64,000 bases of DNA. Source: Nematostella vectensis. Its lineage: Eukaryota > Cnidaria > Anthozoa > Actiniaria > Edwardsiidae. Of this stretch, positions 24,701 to 36,700 are shown piece by piece. The stretch covers positions 8,730,801-8,794,800 of the forward strand of contig NC_064044.1 in the NCBI RefSeq assembly GCF_932526225.1. The letters run 5' to 3'. The position numbers were made by a program, and so were the translations under genes. Numbering within the stretch: the first letter of the stretch is position 1; each line of letters begins with the position of its first letter. The notes beneath the pieces were generated by a model, which worked only from the letters and a program-made list of their open reading frames with translations, did not search any database and was not told where the DNA came from.

Positions 24701-27700
24701 TACAGTATATCTAGGGCATTTCTTTTTGTGTGATATTCATATGGACTGTTTCTAGTTTATGGGGGTCCTGTGGAATTTTAGCATGCAAGTGAGGCTTTGG
24801 AAGTTTGGCATTTGTTTACAGCCATCTTGTAACACTTTTATAAAACAAAATTACTGCATTTCAAGCCCATTTAACAAGGATGTAAGAAGGATTTAACAAG
24901 TTTTAGCATAAAACAAGCAAAAAGTTCAACAGTTGATAAAAATTGCTGCAAACAAACTTTGACCTGGCAAACCCTTGGTTTCATGCTCAAACTACACATC
25001 TGGAACACAGTATTTAGTTTGTGTTTTGCATTGACATTTCATGGTATATCTACAGTACCAAGCATTCATAGAAATGTTTCAGTCATGTTCTGGTTCTTTT
25101 TAGGAATGGAGAAATGGTGATCGTATTTTAGCCAAGTGGCAGGACTGCAAATTTTATCCTGCAAAAATACTAAAGATCAATACAGATGGTATGTTTTGTG
25201 CATGTTCAGTTACTTACTGTATGTTTTAGCTATGTTGTAGCTTGGGAATTTTCAGTTCCACATTGCTATCATCATAAACAGGTATATGAGATTTTGAAAG
25301 GTTTCTGTTAGAGTTTAAGGGGGTTTAAGGATCAAAACTGTATTGAAGACATGACATGCTTAATATTTTACAAAAATGGCAGTTAATGTCAGGATGAATC
25401 TAGGGTGGCTGCCGTCATATTTGCAATTCTTTATCACCAATGGCTGTCTTAACCTTCTTTCTTGAAAGGTACTTACACAACTTGTGTGGGAACTGTGATA
25501 GCAATGACTTCTTAGCCCTTCTTGCTGTATGCTTTGTTGTAGGGTCATTTGAAGTGCTTTTCTATGATGGTTTCAAGAAAACAGTCCAAAGAAGTAACAT
25601 AAAACCAGACAACAGCAAGGTAATTACATAGTGAATTCTACTGAAACATGGTTTAAAAAGAACCCAGAATCTTAGACGAAAATCGTACACTGTGTATGTT
25701 TTATCAGAGTTGACTACATAAGTTAGTATTTTGCATAACTTGTGTTTGGTTTCAATATACTTGCTAGGTACTTAGCTTCATATATCCCAAATCACCCTTA
25801 ACATTCATAGCAGTTTATGTTTATACCCTTTATCTACTATGATGTTTATTTTCATAAAAATCCAAGTGTAAAAATCGTGGCTTATGAAATTGTTTTACTT
25901 TACCAGAAAACATTTCCAGTAGACAAGGAGCTGGCAATGGAAAAATCTGAGAGGATTGAACGCAGGGCCAAGCTAGCCGCTGGTCGAGCTGAGCGAGCAC
26001 GAAAGCGTAGTAAGGAGCTGGCAGGGATTTCTCCATCTCCCCCCACCAGCAAGAGAAGAGAAAGGGGGAGAAGGACAAAAGCAGAGTAAGTTAAGTTTCT
26101 TATTCTCATGTGCATCGTTTGTCTGTGAATGTTGTTGTTTATAGTAACTCCTCAATATAGTTAAAACTATTCTTCTACGATTTTTCACGACCACAGAATT
26201 GAGGAAATTAATATAAATATATGAAGCCCAGCAAAAACTCATGAATTCTGTATTTACTTTTGTGATTGCCAGGGAGGAGATGGGTATGACAAGTGAGTCC
26301 AGTATGTCTAGTCCAGCAGAGCCCCCGCAGGAAGTACCTGAAGCAGATGAAGTACCCGTGGATACAGCTAACATGGCAACAGATCAAACAGAGAGGTAAC
26401 AAACGTTGCAGAACCCGGACTATTAATGGAGTAAAAGGGAGGGTCTAATATTCATGGGGTGTAAATTATGTGTATGTTCTGAAATGATTAACCAAGATTC
26501 AACCTGAATAATATTATTATTAAAGAAATGTATTTGAAAGGCTAAGTTTGCCGTTTCAAGTTTTTAGCTGATCTTTTATAAAGAAATGCATTTTTATTGT
26601 TAACCCTTTCACTACTGAAGCCCAATGTGTGTCACATCCTGCTGTTCCTGGAGCCTAATTAGCATTCCCCACTAATTTACACACCAAAACAAAACATGCA
26701 TGCTCAGTAGGTTTTGGAGGCAGATTGTAAAGAATAAAGCACAGAAACAAGTAGTGCAGATAATGAAGTTTTTAATGAACCAAAATATTGGCGTTTTTGA
26801 CACTATTGCTTAGAGCTATAATGATTTGAATTTACAATTTCATACAAAAATTCAAATTTCGCGCCATCTTCTCTACCAATGATCTCAAATTTTGCATCAT
26901 TTACAAGATTATTGTTTATCTTAGACACAAAATATAAATAGAACATATAATAACCACATCATAGCCGAGTCCATGGACACGCTGTCTGTTTTCTTGCCCA
27001 AGGTAAACTTTGTAGTTGCACACATAGCCGTTGTTCGCGTCGGCCGCCATCCACACTTTTATGCCGTATTTCATCGGCTTTGCAGGCATATATTGGCGAA
27101 AGCAAAGTCTTCCCTTGAAGGCAATCATTCTCTCATCGACTGATTTGTCCTTTGAGGGCTCGTAAGCTTGCTGGATATTTTTTAAGACATCGCTCAGTAC
27201 CGTGCGAACTTTAAAGAGACGGTCGTAATCGGCGTCCCCATGTTGTAGCTCGTTGTTCGGATCGCTGAAGTGCAGGAATTGGGCGATCTCTTCAAACCTT
27301 GTCTTGGGAATCACGTCCTGAATCCCAAGGTTTCCAAATAGGGCGTTTTGAGACCAATAAAGGGCTTGCTGTGGCAAGGAATTAATTCCCATCACTAGCG
27401 CTACCCCAAGGAACATGTGGAGTTCGTCGGGAGTGACGTCCTTCCACTTCGCCAGCCGTGCCTCTCTATCGGCCTTCTGCCCGATAATAGATTGTTCATA
27501 TCGGTTAGTTTCGTCAGAAATTAAACCAATAAGTTCATCCGAAAACATCAGCTTTTGCATCTTCTGATACCGTTTTCTTCAACCGTTGTTGCCCGGTGAA
27601 GTCCTCAAGGTCGAAATGCGTGAGTTGCTCCGACCAATTTTCAACACTATCTTCGTCGCTCTCGTCTTCGCTTTCTTCCTCAGAAGAACTGCTTTCTTCC

Positions 27701-30700
27701 TCAGAAGAAAGTTCAAAACCCTGAAACTCATTTTTAGAATTGTTTACATCATCATTCTCGTCAGGATTAACACCAAAAATCGCTCTAAATTCGCTCGCAT
27801 CGATCGCTAAAGATTCCGCCATGTTTGCAGTACAGGGGTGACTGATATGTTTTTGGTCGGCGCTCACGCACTCCATACAATGATAAATTATGCGCAGTTG
27901 GTGGGATTTGATTGGCTAATGTCGTAAGAACAATAGTCCACGTGTTTCCTGCAGCATGAATTCCCTAGGGAGGAGAGGAACGATTGTTTTGAGTTGTATG
28001 CAAATTGGCCGCTTTTGGCCGCTCCAGGAAAAACGTCACACTTCCGTTTGGCCGCTTTTGGCCGTTTTGATAGTGAAAGGGTTAATGTAAACGATTAATT
28101 GAAACGTTTTCAAAGTTTGATTGTCCTGCTTTATTATTGTTCTGTTTCGTTCATTTCTTTTATCGGGAAATTATGGTGATTAAAATTTACAGTCAATAGC
28201 TTGTGTTTGTATAAGTTTCTCGGCCGCGAAAACTAAAGACCTTACGCCTGGCCCAACGCGTTCCCTTCACGGTTCTGGAATTCTTTAGTTAGAAGGCGCA
28301 ACATGGAAGCCATTTCGTAGTAAAAAATATATAGGTGCCATGCCAAATACATACAAAAAGAGCCAGACAAATTAAGAACAAAAAACCCTGCAAAGATTCA
28401 ATTTTGATTTAAACTCTTTAGTTGAGCTCCTCGTGACTGCTTCGCGCATCCTATCGTGCAAAACTCTGATTGGTATCCCTTTGTTAAATTTGAGCTCGTT
28501 GAAGACTGAAAACAACAAAAACTTCTAAACAAAAAACATGTTGGTTTCGGACGCTTGTAGATGCAGCTTTTTTAAAGTTTCTAATAATTATACAATAATA
28601 GGAAACGATATGAAACGATATTAGGATTGGAAATTCCAGCAAGCCTTTTCGCTGTCGTTTTTTAAAGTGACAAGCTAATAAGTTTTGTGTCAAAGGATAG
28701 GGCTTGTTTGTAACCGTAACATAAATTAAAATAACAGCTTTGAGCAAAATCAACCCCCTGGAAATGGTAAAATGCACTATACCCCCGTCCCCCGGAATTT
28801 CCAGGGACTTTGACCCCACCCACCCCCCGGAATTTCCAATCCCCTCCATTGGGGGGGGGGGGGGGTATGGATGTTTTCTGGAATTGCACAATGAGGATGC
28901 ACTCCGAACATCGATGCGAATTTGAAAAAATGAATTGTCAAAGTAGTGTATGTGTCATGTTTCACAGCTTCCTATGTATCAATGGTTACTGAAAGTACAG
29001 TTGCTTAAAACATTGACCCCTCAACCGGCCTGTACCGGCTTTGGGAAGTACCCACAACCCAAAAAATTCATAAATGCAAACTAAACACAAGAAGATGAAG
29101 ATACTCAGGCATCAGTCTAAGAGATAAATGGTCTTGAAGATATGCATCCAACCAAGGTGTTGGCAACTACTCTTAAGCCAAATAATAGCACAGGTTCTTT
29201 GACAAATCTCAAATCGAACAAGGAGAGAAAAGCAGAATCACCCCTCTCAATAAAACGCTCAAAATACCACACAAGGGAGAGAGATCAGCAAACACAGCTC
29301 AAGACACAAATAGATATCTTTATTCTGATCCTCCAGGTACATTTCCTTGGCCTCAAAACACAATTTCTATTCCTTGAAGGATTGTACAACCACGAAAATA
29401 TCTTTACGAATTGCAAAGCATTCTGGGAGATCCAGGGGAAAATTCACGAGGGGAGGGCCAGTCAACACTCCTCTCAACACTCCCAAAGTCAGATGGTTTT
29501 TTATAAGTCTTTTCACCCCGAAGCCAAACAAATCAATTCCAGGTCATACAGACCCAGAATAGCAGTGTAAACAATTTTGGAATCAATTTGGTTTCAGAAA
29601 AGACAGCATTTAGGAGAGCTGTGGTGATTCATTAGAAAATTATTTTCTCATCCAGGCAAAGCCAAACAAGAAAAAATCATCGTGAATTAACCTTTGCTTG
29701 CAAATATCCATAAGCAAAGCACTCAATTATGCCCCAAAAGACTTCATGATGTCCTGAGACACTCTCCTAATATGCTCATAGCTGTATTTTTGATGAAAAA
29801 TACAAGCAACCATCAACTTGTGCTGGCTTCAGCACATCGACGAGGGATTAAAATGGATACCGCTGACTAGGTGCAGCTGTGTTTGACTTTGACGGGCTGT
29901 ATAAAACTCAGAATAGGGGGGAGGTATCTGTTTTCAGTCTGTTTTTTTTTTTGTAAATTCAGCTCAAAAATAGCCAGGAGTCAATGGGTTAAGCGTGTAG
30001 TAATGGAAATATGGTTATGTTTGATGTGTATTCTAATACATAACAGGATTGATAAAGGCTTGGTGCGCAAAGAAATCAATTGTTCTGAGTTTGAAGGCTA
30101 ATTAACTATTCTGATCTATGTTCAATGTGCTGCTATGAGTTGAATCATTATTTGTACATGGTCTTTGGTTATTTGAAAAAGCTGTCTTTAATTACTTCTA
30201 AAGTTCACAATAAAAAGTTGTGGTTTGCAATATTGATTTTATCCCCTGTTATTTTTGTCAGGGGTTACATAGATTTAAGGGATTTTCCCCCAGGGGAAAC
30301 GGTATGGATGCTTTAAGCTTTTTGCTTGGTGTTCTGGTATAGACACCATGTCATCATGTCATTGCATTGATTCTATTTTTTATTTCAGAGAAAAAGCTCC
30401 AGAAACAATGGAAACTTCTCAACCAATCACCCAGAATGCTAAAACCCCAGAAATTGAAACATCAACGCATAAAGAAACATGGTCTGAAAAACAAGAGAAG
30501 GAAGTTCTTACTGGTAAGAATAGCAGTAGAGACAAGACTTCTGGAGAAATACATAGTGTGAAGAATACCACCAAAGCAAATGAAACAAGTGCCAATGAAG
30601 AGTCTTTACCTGAATTAGATATTAGTAATGAAGACCCAAAAAGTTTATCTAAAGATATGTTAAATGTAAACAAACAAAATACAGATACAATAGATACAAA

Positions 30701-33700
30701 TTCTCTTTCTGGTGGATGTAGAGGTCCCCAAAATGATGTAGATTTAGAAGAAGACAGAAAGGTTTCCTCTAGAGAAGCCAGTGCATCTGAAAATATACAC
30801 GAAGTTGAAAAGCCTCTCAGCTCAGCCTCAGCACAGGATAAAGATCACTACAGCTCTGTTGAACCCAACACTGATAAGGCAAAAGAAGTGTCAAGGATTA
30901 GAAATATTATCCAAAGCGTTAAGGAGACTATAGCAAACGAGAACAATAACATTCAAGCCATGGTGTCTTCAATCTGCAAACAGGCAGATCTGAGGACAGA
31001 TCTAGCAGCGACAGCATCAAGACAAGGCATGATAAAACCACAAAGAAAACCTAAGAGTACTGGGCGTGGTGGATCAAGGGGTGCAATGAACCCCAGAAAA
31101 CGAGCCTTGCGCGGGTCAGGGCGTAACTCCATGAGTCCAAGGGGTTACGGGTATTCAATGGCATTCATGGACCCTGTCTCTAAGCCTGAGAGCTCTGAAT
31201 CACTTGCAACTACTTCATCTTCACCAACGACTTCTGCTTCTATAACAGCCTCTTCTTCCCCAGTTCTGCACCAAGCTGAAAAGGAGGCCAGTTGTGTCAA
31301 TGTTGAAACAAAAGAGACTAAGACAGCTAGTGGACTGTTACCAGATTCTGAGGAATTGAATGAAGTTCTTGAGGCGGATGAGGAGACAGTTGTTGTTATA
31401 CCTGCAGATCCTGTGAACACTGCAACAGCTAGCTCCACTTCACCTGCCACCACCTTGTCTAAACCAAAAACTCAGAATTTTCATAAGAAGAAAATGCGAC
31501 TTGACCAGATTACTGACAAACTATCAGCACAGTGCAAGAGTCAAATAGAAGCTGCTGCTAGCTCACCCTCTGCCTTCCAGGTGGCCAAACCTCACACCCC
31601 AACACCACCCCCACCAACACAGCAACCAGCTCCACAACCAACGATGCAAACGACACCCACACATTCTTCAACATCCCACACTCCACCCACACCCATATCT
31701 GCTCCCTACCCTGTTGAAGGCTACCCTCCGCCCTTGATCTATGCACCTATGTCTGGGGCCTGTTGCACCAACCCCCATTGTCATGGTCAGCACCAAGCGA
31801 TGTATGCCAACCCGCCTCCAAGTCACAGAGGGCCATTGCCGCCGCCCCATGGCATGCACGGGATGGGGCCATCGCCTCACCTGCATGTGCCATCGTCACC
31901 TTATGTCATGTACCAGCCAGGAGTGCCATGTGAGTATTGTATACAACTTTAGTATTAATCCACTCACATACTATCACGAATCTCGCAACTTGATTGGCTC
32001 CCATACCCAACATCTATTGAGCCATACAGTGAGTAGCTAAAGCTATAAAGTGGTTATTTATTACTGAGAATTATTAAAATCGTCATTTAATTGAAGGTAG
32101 TATGTGAGTGAATTTATACTAAAACGATTAGATTACTTGTTCTCGTTTTCTATGAGTCAAGTAGTCAACTTGGCGCTACGTGCCTCGTTTACTATCTATT
32201 GACTCATAGAAAACTCAAACTCGTAGTCTAATTGTTAAATAGTACTACTACTATACAACTATGGTATTGGAGTGGAATTCTTCTCTAAAACACCCACTTA
32301 ACAAGTCCTTATAAAATACAGCTCCATTTGTTTGCAGTAAATTTTTACTCGCTTGATAAGGATATTAGTTAAGTTAATAAGGACACTTTTATGGGTCCCA
32401 ATGGCATCTTAATGAAACAGGCTTTCACTGTATAATAAAATTACTGTTTTTGGGGTCTCAACAATGTCCTAATTAACCAGTCTTTCACTGTATGAGGAGA
32501 GCTCTTTCAGTCTCAACAATGTCCTAATTAACCAGTCTTTCATTGTATGAGGAGAGCTCTTTCAGTCTCAACAATGTCCTAATTAACCAGTCTTTCACTG
32601 TATGAGGAGAGCTCTTTCAGTCTCAACAATGTCCTAATTAACCAGTCTTTCACTGTATGAGGAGAGCTCTTTCAGTCTCAACAATGCCCTTATTAACAAG
32701 GGTTTCACTGTGTGGTGACAGTTCTTGGGGTCTCAACAATGTTCTTATTAACAGGGTTCAACTGGTACAAGTGTTAGCATTTTATATGTTTCAGTTATCA
32801 GTCAATGCCATTATGAGGCAAAGAATATTTATCTATATCTTGGCCGTCCCCTAGATGTATTGAAAGAATGATAAAGAGTTCCAGCCTTTTTCCTGGCCCA
32901 TAGGAAAATTCAAAGTCAACTGTTGTTAAATAACAAGTACAATTGAATAACCTTCTTATACTCTTATCCCCAAACCCCAGGCTCCTGTTCAGGCTGTACA
33001 GGGGGAGTATACCGACCCACAGGTCCCATCACCCACCCAGAAAGTGCCCTTGCAAGGCTCATACAGTGTGAACAGAGGATTCTCCATAGTGGGCCTAGGC
33101 CCTCCATTCCTCACTACAGGGAAGCCCCCACTCCTCACAGTCCCTGGTTAGCGCATGGCCACCCCCACCAACAGTACATGTCTTTGCCGTCCAAACGTGA
33201 AGAGATGTGGAGACAGCAGGAAGGTTGGTACCATAAGGACATTCATTGGATTTGCTCTAAGGAATTAGGTGACTATTTTAGCGGCAAAGTCACATCCATA
33301 CAAGTAAATCAATGGTGCAGCTGTCACAGCTGCAAAATAAGCTCTTTCTGAGATACTTCTGGCTAAAAGTTTTAGTGTTTGGATTCACATGTTTTTATTG
33401 CAAGTTCCAAATGACACTCTTACTTAGGTTTGTATTAATTTGGTTTTGCTTTGAAGCCTAAGACAAAACTAAGAAACAAGGGCACTCAGAGATTGGTTTT
33501 GAATAATCATAATTAGAATTGAACAATATTACATGATAATTACTTTATAATGGAAGCTATTAGTATGTTCTAAGCGTGTTTTTGGAAGGCTAGTTCAGGG
33601 TTCAAAATAACTTTTTTAAATCCGCTAGATTTTGCCGGCTTTCTGGATTTTGATGGCGAAAAAAAGCCTGCATTCCCAAATTATGAAAGGGGAATACAGA

Positions 33701-36700
33701 AAAAAGAGCTGGCAAAGACCAGTTGCCCGCTATTTTGAACCCTGCCAGTTACAATACCTTTCTCTTTGTTTTGCCTTATTAGCTGAAAGATCTGCCCTTA
33801 TGAGAAACACACCCTCATTGAGTCCCACCTCTGAAAGTGCCATGCTGCAGAACTGGAGACAAAAACTAGAGCGACCTCTCACCACCCTCAAACTCAACCA
33901 ACCTGACAGCAGTCCTGCCAGTACTCCAGCCAGTATCCCAGAGAGCGCTAATAATACTCCACTCCACCCTTCTCTAAGCAGCAAACAAGAAACCAGTGTT
34001 CCCAAAAGTGACAATAATACAGTAGTAACAACCCAGGCTGCTTCTGTCACCCCTGCAACGCCATCAGCTAGCTCTGCTGATGCTACCACACCCAGCTCGA
34101 TGTCACCCCAACAGCGCACCTCTGCCATGACCCCGAATGGTACCCCTGTCAGTATGGTAGGGGGTAAGGTATGTACATATGTTAAAGACGTAAAATGTAA
34201 AAAACGTTAACACATGACATTGCTATAGTTTTATTGATAAGTTTATGTTAAAACATGATTGCTTTTAGGTATGATCAAATTTTATCACAGCTCGATTTGC
34301 AATCGTTTGGGCCAATTCCAACTGAGCTACCAAAACATTTAATCCACAAAGTGTTTGCTCATGTTTGTTTCAAGCATAACATATCTATTAAACTATAGCC
34401 ATTCTACGGTTTAGTAGACAGGGTACTTGTATTAACTATATAACTTCCTGGGCATGCCCCTGGGTTTGGTCCCTTACAAGACGGTCCATCAGCAGAAAGT
34501 TGACTGCGTTTGTGTAAAGGGTGTACCCGTTTTCTCTCTTTAGATGTCCCTTGGGTCTACACCAAGGACTGCTGAGTTAGGCTTGGGGCAAGACGTAGTA
34601 GACGGCGAGGTACAGGCAGGCATTTGGTTGGCGTGTAATTATGTGCAAGCCATTACTAAAATCTCAACCCTCACATGCGGACAAAAATATATACAAACAG
34701 TGGTTAATACCAACCTTTATCTTTATCTGTGGACTATGATATATACAAGTAGTCAATATACTAACCCCTCTCCATATATTATGATTTAAAAAGATACTAG
34801 TAAAGCTGTTAGTAAAACCACCCCCTAATAAATGCTAATAACTGAAAGTTATAGGTGGAGTAACAGAGATTATTTTCGCTATTAGCATGCTGATCAATTT
34901 GACTTTGTTTTTAGGGTCGAAAGGGGAAAGATTCAGGTAAGACAATAAATTGTATTGTGATGAGATACGCTATTGCACACATGACAGATTACTCAGAGAA
35001 CTCCTTGGTAATGCCCTCTTTGATATAATACATTCCTAGAATTCCAAGAATCAGAACACTAGGTATGTCAAGGGGCGGAGGTATAATTCGCTAAGTGTTG
35101 GACGGTGTATAAACGCGTTTTTGCAGCCCAAGTGGGGATAAATTGCCTTTGCAGCCTTCCAAAGATGTCGATTTGTTCATCTGATACCTAACTTTTAGTC
35201 ATTTTGACCAACATGGCCAAATGGTCATAAATTGCCAGTTTTGACTCTCTAGCAACCCACTTGATGTTATATCCAGATTGCCCCCCCCCCTCAAGGTCGC
35301 TGTGTCACATTCCTCAGAACATTTAAAAAAAAAAAAAAGAGAAATAAAAATATAGTATTTGACATGCAAGGTTTTCGCTTTAGAAACATTGGCAGTGCAA
35401 CAATTGATGTGGTAATTTAAACAGTGTATAAGTCAGTTAAATGTTTTGAAACTGTTGACAAACTGCAGATTCCAATGGGAAACTCTTACCTTTTTCGAAT
35501 ATCATTGCATTGCAACCATTGCCATTCAATGTATGAACTTACTCTTATATTTGTTCGTTTTCTCGCCTAGCTCTTTTTTCCATTCATTAATGCATTGTTG
35601 ATCTAACTGTCTGAGGACTATAAGCTAAAGATGACCCCCTAAAGTGTGTTAAACATCACATTAATTTATCAAGGGTTCCCGCGGATCAAATAAAAAGAGA
35701 CAGCTATTTAAATTCTAAAGTACGGGCCATCAATCAACTATTATCCGCTTTTTGCCCGTAATATAAATCTCCCTATGGATGCGTATCTGTTATTTTGTCC
35801 CCATCCAAGGATCTCGCAGGAACCCTGCTTGTAAACCGTAGTGCGCATGCGTTTTGTCCGAGTCGGAGCAAGTCACGTGTTACAGATTTTGAACCCGCTG
35901 ACGTTCGCCCACAGAACGCGGTATCACGGGCGCTTCGCTGCAGGCAGGGACGTGCCCTGATGCAGACGAGGACTGGGTCCAAGGATTTTGCACCACTCCT
36001 TGTCCGAAACACTACAAAAGAAGGCAAGGTAGGTGATGACGAGATTTGCTTCAACTGTAGTTTAATAGGTATTTGTAAGTGTTTTTCTGTATAGCGCTTT
36101 TTACAAAGTCTCTAAGAACTTCACATGCAACTACAATGCACTCGTTAGTATATAAATACGGAATCTTTCATGCAGTGTACAATTATTCGTGAGCGTGTCA
36201 GCATTATCTCTGGCGATAGTACCATGGAGTAGTGCCGACCCTAGCCGTTCTCTCACTTCCTCAATGCAGGTTCATGAAGAGCAATGAGGTGTGGGAAATT
36301 CGGCGTGTTGCTCTATCTGAGAAGACGAGGGATTCACAGTCTCAAAATCTTCCTTTCAAATTATCCCTTTCAAAGACATTTCAGAAGCACTGACACTAGT
36401 GACTGAAATCGTTTATAACTGGTTATATAATCATAGTTTGGTGTTGCTCACCCTAAGTAAAGGGCTAAGTCATGAAGCATTGCCAAACTAGAATCTGCTG
36501 TGAGTTCTTATTTATTGAAGGTTCAATTGCGTGTTTGTCTCGTTCGCGATACATTTTTTGAAATTTCCTTTTTAGATTACAATGAGGAATACTCTGAAGA
36601 CGAGACGTATCAGCTAAGGCATCAACTCCACAGCTCCTTCGACCATAACCTTGTTTGCCAGGACCAACCCCACACCAAGAGTGACCAACCTCTCTGCTCC

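Noticed and set aside
29142-29570. 142-codon frame in intron 6 of the PHF20-like gene
   Set aside because: It lies wholly within a TTAA-flanked repeat element and matches no transposase or cellular family I know.
35795-36094. 99-codon frame in the CpG-rich segment of the PHF20-like intron
   Set aside because: It opens with TTG, not ATG. Only the part from ATG 35960 to the donor is plausible, as a first exon of the STPR-like gene.
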